Shown in pieces: positions 1-8,427 of a stretch of 64,000 bases of DNA (position 1 is its first letter; every line of letters starts with the position of its first letter). A model generated the notes under the pieces. It did not search any database. It worked only from the letters and a program-made list of their open reading frames with translations, and was not told the origin of the DNA. The stretch is from NCBI RefSeq assembly GCF_007753095.1, contig NZ_CP036348.1:6239411-6303410 (forward strand). The letters are read 5' to 3'. The position numbers were made by a program, and so were the translations under genes. The DNA is from Rosistilla carotiformis. Its GTDB lineage: Bacteria > Planctomycetota > Planctomycetia > Pirellulales > Pirellulaceae.

Positions 1-3000
1 GTCCGCGGCAGCCGCTTGGACAGTGAATTCAGTGACGACAAAGTTGCCGTTCGCGGGCAGGCCAGGCCCGCCACCGGCGACGCCCGCCTGCGGCAACGCT
101 TCGAGCCGGAATCCGGTGATCCCCTGCAAATTGGTCTTCACCGTGATCACGTACTTGCCTTTTTCCGCTTTGCCGCTGGCAACGATCGAACGATCTTCTT
201 GGCGAGCCAACGTCGCTCCGTTGGAGGCCGACAGGCCGTTGGGTTCCAGCAGGAACCATTCCGGCGTGGCATCCGCGTGTTGTTGAGCCCAGGCCGTCGC
301 GTGCTCTTCCAATTTGTCGGCGTATGCTTTTTGTGTCGCTGTCGCGGCGGCGATCCGTTCGTTTCTCTCCGCCTCCAATTGATCACGTTCTTCTTTCATC
401 GCAGCGATCCGGTCGGTGCGTTCTTTTTCGACCGAGGCGAGTTGCTCCATCCGCTTTTGCTCCAACTCGGCACGCTGTTCTTGCCACCAGGCTTCGCGGT
501 CGGCCAACGCGTTGGTTAACGCTTCGTGGTCGGCACCGATCTCGCCCAGGATCGTTTCAAACGCTTCAACTTCGCCAGGCTTGGCGTGGCGGTTGAGAAC
601 GCGGAGGAAGATCGCGTCGACCAAAGCTTGGGGCGTTTCGTTTTGTTTGGCGATCTCCGCCAACGCGTTTTTAGGGTCGGAGATCGCGGCGCCGACGGTC
701 GGCCCGCTAACCAAAGCCATCACCGGCCCTAGCTGCAGGTCGCTGGAACGTTCGCACTCGCAAGAACTTTCCCGCGACGGACGGCCAAAGTTTGCCAAGA
801 AGCCGTCGGTCAACTTGATCCCCGAGTCGGGAATTGCCGCGGCGCGGGTGCCTGCCGGAACGCCCGGAATATGCGATTCAGCGCCCGTCACGCGATGAAC
901 CGCGTCGTACAACACTTCCGCAGGCAAACGTTTCGCCGTTGCGTGAGAGTAGTTCAACGAATCGTCTTCGTTCCAGTTGTTCGTTTCCACGCTCAATTGA
1001 TAGGTCCGACTGTTGGCGATCAACCGCATCAGATGCCGAGTATCAAAACCGCTGACAACAAACTCCTCGGTCAAGAAGTCGAGCAGTTCGGGATTGCTCG
1101 GCGGATTGCCAGCTCGGATGTCGTCGATCGGTTCGATGATTCCGACGCCGGTCAGATAGCCCCAGATCCGATTCACATAACTGCGGGCGAAGTATTGGTT
1201 GTCGGGAGCGGTGATCCAGGCGGCCAATTGTTCGCGGCGGTTCGCCTGTTCGGGCATCGGATGCTCACAGGCATACGGGAAGACCGGTGGCGCGATCGCT
1301 CCGGTTCGCTCGTGCTTGATCTCGCCATCCTCCTTCTCATAGACCACCTCGTATAACGGCTTGGCCCCTTCGACCGCGGTGCCGCCGATTTTCTTGTCTC
1401 CCGCCGTCGGATCGGCTTTGAGCGCGAAGCGTGCGAAGTAGGCACTCGTTTGGTAGTACTGGTCCTGCGTCCAGCGTTCAAACGGATGGTCGTGACACTT
1501 GTTGCAGTTGAACCGAACTCCCAAGAAGAGGTGCGTCGTATTCTCCATCGTGTCTTCGGGAGTCCGCAGAATCTTGTAATACGATGCAGCAGGATTTTCT
1601 TTATTCGAACCGCTGGAGGCGACGATCTCGCGGACAAATTGATCGTATGGCATGTTGTCGCGAACGCGTTGCTGGATCCAATCGCGGAACAACTTCGCTC
1701 CCTCGGCTCCCAGGAACTTCCGATTGACCTGCAACAGATCGGCCCATTTGTTCGACCAATACTCGACAAAGTCATCGTTGCCGATCAATCGATCGACAAG
1801 TTGTTGACGCTTCTCGCGCGATGGCAACTCCGCCCCGATGAAGGCCAACACCTGATCGGCGGTCGGTGGCAGCCCGGTCAGATCGAGATGGATGCGGCGG
1901 ACAAATTCTTCGTCGCTGCAAAGACCGGAGGGCTCGATCTTCATTCGCTGCCATTTCTCAGCGACAAGTTCATCGATGCGGCCCCAGGTTTCAGGCTGTT
2001 CCCAAACGAAGGCGTCGCGGTTGCCCATCACGGTCAACGTCGTCGCGGCATACGCTCCTTCGAAGCGAGCCAGGATCGCCGCTTCGCCGCGACGAACCGA
2101 TGTCATCAAGCCGGTGATGTCGCGGGTGGCAACTTCCGTATTGCTGCTTTCGATAAATGCTTCTTGCGTGACATCGCGAGTCGCACCGTCGGTGTAGGTT
2201 GCCACGACGCGAATCTGTTGTCGCGAACCAATCTGTTGCACGACGGGGTTTTGCGGCAGGATGTCGATCTTCGCGACGCGCGGCGATTCGAGATTCAACC
2301 GCGCCCCTTCGGCGATCCAGCGCCGCATGATCTCGTGATACGGTTCCCCTTCGTTGACCAAGACGCCTCCTTCGTGCGGCGCCAGACCAAGCGTCTTCAA
2401 CAGCATCAAACTGCTCTCGGGCGAAGCGATGTTAACTCGCCGCGCGGCCAGGTCGTCGGTCAACGCACGGATATCGAACAGCGGGTCGTAACCACGCAAT
2501 GACAGCTTAAAGCCGTTCTTGCCGTCTTGGGCTCCGTGACACGTTCCCTGATTGCAGCCCAGTCGCGACATCACGGGGCCGACATCGCGAATGAAATCGA
2601 TCGGCGCGGTGGAGTCCAAATCGGCAACCATCACTGGAATTTTCAGCTCTTGATCCTGCAACCGCACGATCAATTCGGCTTCGCCCGCTGTGCTGCCACG
2701 CAGCAGGCCGCCTGGGGAAACCGTCGCCACGGGATCGGACAACGTCAGATCGGCAATCCGCGTGACATCGATACTCTCTCCGTTGGCAAGTTCGGCTTGC
2801 ACCATCAGTTGCACGTAGCAGAAGGGGCCGGTCAGTTCGACCTTCTCGGGCGACGTCGACAAGCCTGTCAGCGTGGCATCGGCGGGAAGTTTTTCCTTTT
2901 TGCTGGCAGGCAGTTTCTTGCTGCGAGATTCGGACCAAGCATTGGACGACTTGGATGCGATCGCTGCGGGAGATTCCGCTTCGGAAACGGGGACCGCGGC

Positions 3001-4494
3001 GAAGCTCTTGGCGATCGAGCCATCTTCGGGATTCAGCAACCGGATCAGCCCGTCGGCTCCCGCGACGGCCAACAGCCCCTGCTTGGAGAAGTCGATCGCG
3101 TAGACCGCCGTTTCGGGGATCTCGACCTGCGCGACTTGGTCGATCGACGAGGAAACAAAATCCTCGAGCTTCTTCTTTTCGTCAGCGGAACGTTGCGTGA
3201 TGCGTTTGGCCTGGATCGCTTTGATGTCGGCGGGGAACTTGGCTTCGGGAACGTACTTAAAGATCCGCACCTCGCTGTGGCCATCCAGAGTCGCCGCGGC
3301 AGCCAACAGTGTTCCGTCAGCGCTGATGTCGACACTGAAGATTCGCCCCTTCATGGCAGGCAATTTTTTCAGCAGGTTGGCGTCATCGCCGATCTTCCGT
3401 GCGGTCTGCCGAAAGATTCGGTAGACCTTGGCAATTCCATCCGCTCCGCCGACGAAGATCTCATCGCGCGATGGATGCATCACCACGCTGTTGACTCCAC
3501 CGCTGAGCGCCCCCGGCGTGATCGATGTGATGTTGTCGACAAACCGCTCCGTTTCGACTTCGATCAACTTACAGGTCATGTCGCGACCGACCGAGACCAG
3601 ATGCTTGCCATCATTGCTGAACGCTGTCGCGCGCACCCAGTCGTCGTGCGCGCCTTGGAACAATCGCTGTTCGCCCGTCTGAGCATCGATCGCGCGGACG
3701 ATTGTATCGGCACCTCCAAACGCGATCAGCTTGCCATCGGGAGACCAACTGACGCCATAGACCGTGTCGAACGTGGCGGGTCGCGATAACAGAAGCGATT
3801 GTTTTTCAACGTCCCAAACCTGGATCTCTCCCAGCCGCGCGGGCAATCCACCCGCGACAGCCAATCGCGTTCCATCGGGAGAGAAGCGGACCGATTCGAT
3901 CCGTTCGCTGAGTCCGACCAGCCGGCCGACTTGGGTGAAGTCGGCGGTTTCCAATAACAAGACTTCATGAAAACCGGCGATCGCCAGCAGGCTGCCATCG
4001 GGAGAGAAGTCGATCGAAGGGACGACAGGCGGTTTGCTGTAGACTGGCGGATTGTCGGCAGAGTAGATGGGGCCGGAAGCGGGAGGGGAATCGTTGACCG
4101 CGCCTGCGGCGATCCAGTTCCGGATCTTTTCGATTTCGACCTCGTGCAACGGCTTGCCACCACGAGGCATTTCGGCGACACCGTCGACCGGCGTGATCAG
4201 TTCAATCAGGTAGCTCTCTTCCGGTTTGCCGGGAACGATCGCCGCGGAACCCGATTCGCCGCCAGCGAGCAGCGCATCGAAAGCTGTCATCTCGTATTCG
4301 CCTTGCGGTTTGGCCGGTTGATGGCAGCCTTGGCACTGCGTTCGCAAGATCGGTTCGATATCGCGAACGTAGCTGGCTTGAGTGATCGATGTTTGCGGCG
4401 GTTGTTCCGCCAGCAGGGGACTCAACAAACCAAACGTTGCCAACGACAGGACCATGCGTCGAATCATCCGGCGCAGCGGGGGGGCGACGAGCAT
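1..4494 (-). CDS. Giant secreted PSC / WD40 / DUF1549-DUF1553 protein, 3' end outside window
   Basis: One frame stays open for 1498 codons from an ATG at 4494 to the left edge, so the C-terminus is missing. GGAGGAG lies just upstream of the ATG. A signal peptide (hydrophobic to about residue 30) is followed by a planctomycete cytochrome-type motif CQGCH at residues 54-58. WD40-like blades with FSPDG-type turns follow (about 130-460), then a bacterial Ig-like stretch, a second Cys motif CNQGTCHG near 647, a DUF1549 region (DLTGLPP near 870) and DUF1553 (VNRIWGYLTG near 1105). After that come a charged coiled coil (EKERTDR-type) and the start of a beta-rich C-terminal domain. These families are abundant in planctomycetes and thought to be exported, possibly heme-linked enzymes of polysaccharide use; the substrate is unknown. 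The WD40 insertion makes this a long multidomain version. Confidence 0.9.
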   Translation of the reverse strand, partial: MLVAPPLRRMIRRMVLSLATFGLLSPLLAEQPPQTSITQASYVRDIEPILRTQCQGCHQPAKPQGEYEMTAFDALLAGGESGSAAIVPGKPEESYLIELITPVDGVAEMPRGGKPLHEVEIEKIRNWIAAGAVNDSPPASGPIYSADNPPVYSKPPVVPSIDFSPDGSLLAIAGFHEVLLLETADFTQVGRLVGLSERIESVRFSPDGTRLAVAGGLPARLGEIQVWDVEKQSLLLSRPATFDTVYGVSWSPDGKLIAFGGADTIVRAIDAQTGEQRLFQGAHDDWVRATAFSNDGKHLVSVGRDMTCKLIEVETERFVDNITSITPGALSGGVNSVVMHPSRDEIFVGGADGIAKVYRIFRQTARKIGDDANLLKKLPAMKGRIFSVDISADGTLLAAAATLDGHSEVRIFKYVPEAKFPADIKAIQAKRITQRSADEKKKLEDFVSSSIDQVAQVEIPETAVYAIDFSKQGLLAVAGADGLIRLLNPEDGSIAKSFAAVPVSEAESPAAIASKSSNAWSESRSKKLPASKKEKLPADATLTGLSTSPEKVELTGPFCYVQLMVQAELANGESIDVTRIADLTLSDPVATVSPGGLLRGSTAGEAELIVRLQDQELKIPVMVADLDSTAPIDFIRDVGPVMSRLGCNQGTCHGAQDGKNGFKLSLRGYDPLFDIRALTDDLAARRVNIASPESSLMLLKTLGLAPHEGGVLVNEGEPYHEIMRRWIAEGARLNLESPRVAKIDILPQNPVVQQIGSRQQIRVVATYTDGATRDVTQEAFIESSNTEVATRDITGLMTSVRRGEAAILARFEGAYAATTLTVMGNRDAFVWEQPETWGRIDELVAEKWQRMKIEPSGLCSDEEFVRRIHLDLTGLPPTADQVLAFIGAELPSREKRQQLVDRLIGNDDFVEYWSNKWADLLQVNRKFLGAEGAKLFRDWIQQRVRDNMPYDQFVREIVASSGSNKENPAASYYKILRTPEDTMENTTHLFLGVRFNCNKCHDHPFERWTQDQYYQTSAYFARFALKADPTAGDKKIGGTAVEGAKPLYEVVYEKEDGEIKHERTGAIAPPVFPYACEHPMPEQANRREQLAAWITAPDNQYFARSYVNRIWGYLTGVGIIEPIDDIRAGNPPSNPELLDFLTEEFVVSGFDTRHLMRLIANSRTYQLSVETNNWNEDDSLNYSHATAKRLPAEVLYDAVHRVTGAESHIPGVPAGTRAAAIPDSGIKLTDGFLANFGRPSRESSCECERSSDLQLGPVMALVSGPTVGAAISDPKNALAEIAKQNETPQALVDAIFLRVLNRHAKPGEVEAFETILGEIGADHEALTNALADREAWWQEQRAELEQKRMEQLASVEKERTDRIAAMKEERDQLEAERNERIAAATATQKAYADKLEEHATAWAQQHADATPEWFLLEPNGLSASNGATLARQEDRSIVASGKAEKGKYVITVKTNLQGITGFRLEALPQAGVAGGGPGLPANGNFVVTEFTVQAAAAD

Positions 4495-4784
4495 CAGGCA
4501 TCTCCTCCAAGAAATTCAGCAACACAATCAACCGGGCCTTTGAAAAGACCCGACGAACGATGGCCGATCCATCACCGCGTGAGTTGCCGGTGAGGTAGCG
4601 TGGGGCAGGAGCCCATGCAGGCGGGGCGTCGACATTGAGCAAACGGCGTGGGAACACACATAGCCCAACGCGCAACGGACACTCAATCAACCGAGCCAGC
4701 GTATCACCGGCGCTGTGCGAAGTCAAGAAAACAGCGAGCTCGAATATCGATCGGTGGCGGCAACGCGATCGCTGCCGCCAGCGA

Positions 4785-6374
4785 TCAATTATCCATGCCC
4801 ATCGCCTTTAGAATCGCTCCGGTCAGCGAACTCACATCGGCGGCACTTCCACCATCGGACCACAGATTCCGCATCAGATCGGCGGAGATCACGCCGCCAG
4901 CGGTTAACATGATCAATATCCCGAACAACGACATCACGTTCCAAATCGAGAACGGCACTTCGTAGCTGGGGACGCCACTGGCCTCCGCGGTCGGTGCGCG
5001 TGCGACGATCGCATGTTCGTCGACCGCCATCCCGTCGTCTTCGTCAGCGACCAGATCGGCTTCTTCCGCTACTTCGACGGCATCGGTCTGGTCCCAGCCA
5101 CCGTCGCCACCCAAATCCATGGCGTCGCCAAAGGAATTCGAGTCTTCGACCTCAATGACTTGCGAAGCGCTATCGTCATCGGCTTCCAGCCCGATACCTC
5201 CGGGCGAAAGCTGGAACTCTTCGTCGGCTTTAAAATCGACAAGCGATCCACTGCTGCCAGGGCCGCGTCCCGAGCCCGAACCGGATGCGGCATCCGATAG
5301 CTCGCTGGACAGATCGATCGCGGAGATGCTCGAACCAGCCAGGTCCAACGGTTCGCTTTCCAGCGACAGCCCGCTGTCCGCAGGCTTCATTAGATTGATC
5401 CCACTGCCGCCGACAACCGAGATATCGCTCCCCGCGCTGTCTAGGACAAGGTCATCGTCGTCGCTGATCACCAGGTCGTCATCATCGTCATCGTCTTCGG
5501 CGAAAACCGATTCGGGCCCCGAGCCTGGAGATGCGAGATCGGATCCCGCCAACACGTCCGACCCATCGGCAAGATTCAGGTCGCTGCCGAGATCGCTGAG
5601 CGCTTCATCGGCCAAGCCCAAATCACTTCCCCCGGTCGTCGGTTCGGGCAACGACAGATCGATGTCACTCGGATCGCTTAACGCCTTTTCCGAGAGTGAC
5701 AGATCGATGTCACTCGGATCGCTCAACGCCTTTTCCGAGAGCGACAGATCGATGTCACTCGGATCACTCAACGCTTTTTCCGAAAGCGACAGATCGATGT
5801 TCGCCGCGTCGGAGGGATCGTCTTCGGCCAATCCCAAATCCAGGCTCAGATCCACGTCGCTGTCGCCCAGTCCACCGCCCAGATCCTCGTTGGAGTCGGC
5901 GATCTGCAAGACATCCAGCTCGCTCGCCGAACCGCTGCTAAGCGAAAGGTCGTCGTCGCTAGCCACCGCGGAATCGTCGTTGGCAAAGATCTGCTCCGAC
6001 TTGGGGCCGCTGGTATCACTCGCCAAGAAGAGTTCGTCGTCGCTATCGCCTACCGAACCCAGCTCTTGAATCTCGCTGCCGCTGGAGTCTCCCAGATTGC
6101 TAAGGGCCGACAGATCGCTGCCGAGTTCAAGGTTCGCATCGAACATCGGCTCGATCTGCAGGTCGCTGCCAAACAGTTGAGTCGACGAATCGTCGGCGGA
6201 TGCATCGAGTTGCTGATCGGCCAGCAGACGATCGATCTCCGCCTGCGGGAACTTCCAACTCGACCCATCCTTAAACGCACGAATCGCGCCGTCGGAACGC
6301 ATTGCCACAAGCTGCTCGGATGAGATCCCAAGTAGCTTTGCAGCTTCTTCGAGCGGAACGAATTGGTTGGCCAT
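4785..6374 (-). CDS. HTH protein with acidic repeats and a C-terminal membrane segment
   Basis: 529 residues. The start is taken at the ATG at 6374 (MANQFVPLEEAAKLLG), not the in-frame upstream start at 6431, because the excisionase/MerR-type helix-turn-helix begins right there (LLGISSEQLVAMRSDG, then a WKFP-type wing). The middle is very acidic and Ser/Leu/Asp-rich. Residues about 192-241 hold a 15-residue unit (DLSLSEKALSDPSDI) repeated three to four times and encoded by 45-bp near-identical DNA repeats. Further on there are runs of Asp (DDDDDD). A single hydrophobic segment (about 470-500, MSLFGILIMLTAGGVI) lies near the C-terminus with a short tail. This topology would leave the HTH and acidic region in the cytoplasm. 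I recognise no named family; the regulatory role is inferred only from the HTH. Confidence 0.85.
   Translation of the reverse strand: MANQFVPLEEAAKLLGISSEQLVAMRSDGAIRAFKDGSSWKFPQAEIDRLLADQQLDASADDSSTQLFGSDLQIEPMFDANLELGSDLSALSNLGDSSGSEIQELGSVGDSDDELFLASDTSGPKSEQIFANDDSAVASDDDLSLSSGSASELDVLQIADSNEDLGGGLGDSDVDLSLDLGLAEDDPSDAANIDLSLSEKALSDPSDIDLSLSEKALSDPSDIDLSLSEKALSDPSDIDLSLPEPTTGGSDLGLADEALSDLGSDLNLADGSDVLAGSDLASPGSGPESVFAEDDDDDDDLVISDDDDLVLDSAGSDISVVGGSGINLMKPADSGLSLESEPLDLAGSSISAIDLSSELSDAASGSGSGRGPGSSGSLVDFKADEEFQLSPGGIGLEADDDSASQVIEVEDSNSFGDAMDLGGDGGWDQTDAVEVAEEADLVADEDDGMAVDEHAIVARAPTAEASGVPSYEVPFSIWNVMSLFGILIMLTAGGVISADLMRNLWSDGGSAADVSSLTGAILKAMGMDN
5653..5800 (-). repeat. 45-bp tandem repeat inside the HTH/acidic gene
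   Basis: Three consecutive 45-bp units begin at 5653, 5698 and 5743, and a fourth partial unit begins at 5788. They differ by only a few silent changes and each encodes one DPSDIDLSLSEKALS unit. The repeat keeps the reading frame. Confidence 0.9.
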
Positions 6375-6699
6375 GGCGAGGACTGACTCCAGGTCATTAA
6401 TAAGAGTTGATTTTCGGGCATCCGCCCGCACCTCCCAGCTTAATCGCAGGCCCCCCGCATTTCAAACAATCGTCTCGCAGGAAACAGACTATCGGGCCGC
6501 TAGGCATCCCCCACCAATCCGCGATCTTGGGGCGGTTGACAGACCGTGGAATTGCGACAGAAGGAGCCCTTGGATCGCATCCCCCAAGAGCAGCCTGGCA
6601 TCACATTTTCGCCAAAGCCCCCTGTTTGACACGGCTGTTCGGCAACGTTATCGTCTGCAACTGAACCTCATCCTCCTATTCTCTTTCGAGGCACTGCCA
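6375..6699. other. Divergent intergenic region
   Basis: 325 bp between the divergent starts at 6374 (-) and 6700 (+). It must carry promoters for both genes. I see no convincing RNA gene, repeat or operator in it. Confidence 0.5.
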
Positions 6700-7353
6700 G
6701 TGAACATTCGACGTATCGTTGCTTTTATTGCTCTGGTTCTGATTTGTCCGGTCTTGGTAGCTCAGGAGGAGCCGGCAGCGGCCCCTATTCAACGCCTGGA
6801 AGGAACTCCCACACGCGCGGCGGAAGTGGAACTGCCTGTGGCTCCCACCCCCGAGCCCAAACAGGAGAGTTCGGTCCTGGAACAGGAGATCCCTGTAGAA
6901 GCTCCCGTCATCGAACCGATTCCGGTGCCGGCCGAAGACGATAGCGCATTGAATATTGTCATCGAATTGATCGAAGACGACCGTGTGCTCAACGGAGAAC
7001 TGTTGGACATTGGTGACCTGAAACTGCAGACTGCCTTTGGCCCCGCTTCGATCCCATTGGCCGAAGTGCTAGGAATTCGTTTGTCGCGATCGGTCACGGA
7101 TGTCACGACCGTCGTTTTGAACAACGGTGACATGCTGACTGGCCAGGTCGACATCCGCAGCCTGTTGATTCTGACCAAATGGGGCAAATCGGAAGTTAAC
7201 GGAGCCAACCTGGCCTCGATCTTCTTCGCCAAGAACCTCCGTTGGGAATCGCTCGATCTGCTCGCCGGGTCGCGTTGGACGCTGGTTCAAAACACCACCG
7301 ACGCGAGCAGCAGTGCGACGCCCCCGCGCGCCAGTGCACTGGCGAAACAATAG
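6700..7353 (+). CDS. Secreted hypothetical protein
   Basis: 217 residues from a GTG start at 6700, preceded by GAGG eight bases upstream. The open frame extends further upstream, but a clean signal peptide (MNIRRIVAFIALVLICPVLV, cleavage after VAQ) begins exactly at this GTG. A Pro/Glu-rich linker follows (about 25-80). A C-terminal beta-rich domain then has two similar strand pairs of the type DDRVLNGELLDIGDLKL and NNGDMLTGQVDI, which look like an internal duplication. No catalytic motif is seen and I do not recognise the family. The neighbour at 7538 is also secreted. Confidence 0.7.
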   Translation: MNIRRIVAFIALVLICPVLVAQEEPAAAPIQRLEGTPTRAAEVELPVAPTPEPKQESSVLEQEIPVEAPVIEPIPVPAEDDSALNIVIELIEDDRVLNGELLDIGDLKLQTAFGPASIPLAEVLGIRLSRSVTDVTTVVLNNGDMLTGQVDIRSLLILTKWGKSEVNGANLASIFFAKNLRWESLDLLAGSRWTLVQNTTDASSSATPPRASALAKQ

Positions 7354-7537
7354 GCTTCGCCGAGAAGTTTTCGATTCGTTCGCCGGTCGGATGAACTGGC
7401 GATGGGTGGCAGGGCAGCTACCGATTTTTCTCTCCCCCACTTGCTTGCGTGACGAGTGGCAAGCCCTATACACTTTGGGGTGTCCAGGGCAAATGGGGAG
7501 TGTTCGTAGTATTTCAAGACTATCGAAGGAGAATCGC

Positions 7538-8353
7538 ATGCCGGTTCGATCGCAGCTGATTTTTGTCGCCGCACTATGCGTGATCTTTGCTTGGGTCGCT
7601 GAAGAGGCATCGGCCCGCGGACGGCTGTGTAAGAAACGAATGTCACGATGTGGCGTCAGCCGATCGGCCTCGTGGGGTGGATCGTATGGCAGTTGCGGCA
7701 CCCCTGTGGTTCGCTGTTGTCCCCCTCCCTGCACCCGCGTGGTCAACCATGGCGCTTCGTTTGGCAGCACCGGCGGCAGCGGCGGATCGTACGCCAGCGC
7801 GGGATCTGCCGGCGGATGGGTGATGCCGGCCAACGAAGTCATTCATCAACCGACCTATGTCACCCCTGAACCGATCCCGGCTTCCGAAGATTCGTTCCCG
7901 CGCGAAGTGATCGTGCCTGAGTTTGGGGACGATGGCGATTCGATTCTCGAAGGTTCTCCTCAAGAGCATCGCCACCACCACACATATCCAAGCACAACGC
8001 AAAGCCGAACGGGACAACCGTCCCACGCGCGGATTGCTGCTTCAGCCCCCAAGCATGCCTTTTTGGTGCTTCGCGACGTCCCCGCCGACGCGGAAATCTA
8101 TCTGCTGGGGACCAAGATGACCGCCCGCGGCGCCTTGCGACGCTATCGAATCCCTGTCGACGCGACTGGACAAGCCTACGACTATCAAGTCGAATTGAAG
8201 CTGCCAGGCCGCGACCACCAACCGGCAATCGCCACGCCCCAAGTTCAATCGGGTGAAACGACGGAATTATGGGTTGCCGAATCGGGCGATCAATTGGTCT
8301 TCATCGACGAACAGCATCCCCGTTCGGAATCGGGGCCGCTGGCGGTTCGATAG
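7538..8353 (+). CDS. Secreted protein with a TIGR03000-like domain
   Basis: 271 residues; the ATG at 7538 has AAGGAG about seven bases upstream. A signal peptide covers roughly residues 1-25 (ends EASARG). A Cys/Gly/Ser-rich segment follows with several Cys pairs (CKKRMSRC, CGTPVVRCCPPPC). The C-terminal domain (about 170-245) begins with FLVLRDVPADAEIYLLG and includes RRYRIPVDATG, matching the TIGR03000 pattern of a short beta domain found in planctomycete paralogues (strand, PxxAxxxxxG turn, then a tail on how the value is formatted). It is probably an envelope protein; the function of this family is unknown. Confidence 0.75.
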   Translation: MPVRSQLIFVAALCVIFAWVAEEASARGRLCKKRMSRCGVSRSASWGGSYGSCGTPVVRCCPPPCTRVVNHGASFGSTGGSGGSYASAGSAGGWVMPANEVIHQPTYVTPEPIPASEDSFPREVIVPEFGDDGDSILEGSPQEHRHHHTYPSTTQSRTGQPSHARIAASAPKHAFLVLRDVPADAEIYLLGTKMTARGALRRYRIPVDATGQAYDYQVELKLPGRDHQPAIATPQVQSGETTELWVAESGDQLVFIDEQHPRSESGPLAVR

Positions 8354-8427
8354 CGATTGCAAAATCATGCTCGCTGCGGACGTCGATCGATCCGCGCCGT
8401 CGCGTCCTTCACCGGACGCGGCGGGAT

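Noticed and set aside
2527-3789. 420-residue plus-strand open frame over the giant PSC gene
   Set aside because: The minus strand has a single frame open over 4.5 kb with recognisable domains in order; this frame has none.
5119-6069. 316-residue Ser-rich plus-strand open frame
   Set aside because: Antisense of the acidic repeat gene; the Ser runs simply mirror its Asp/Glu-rich codons.
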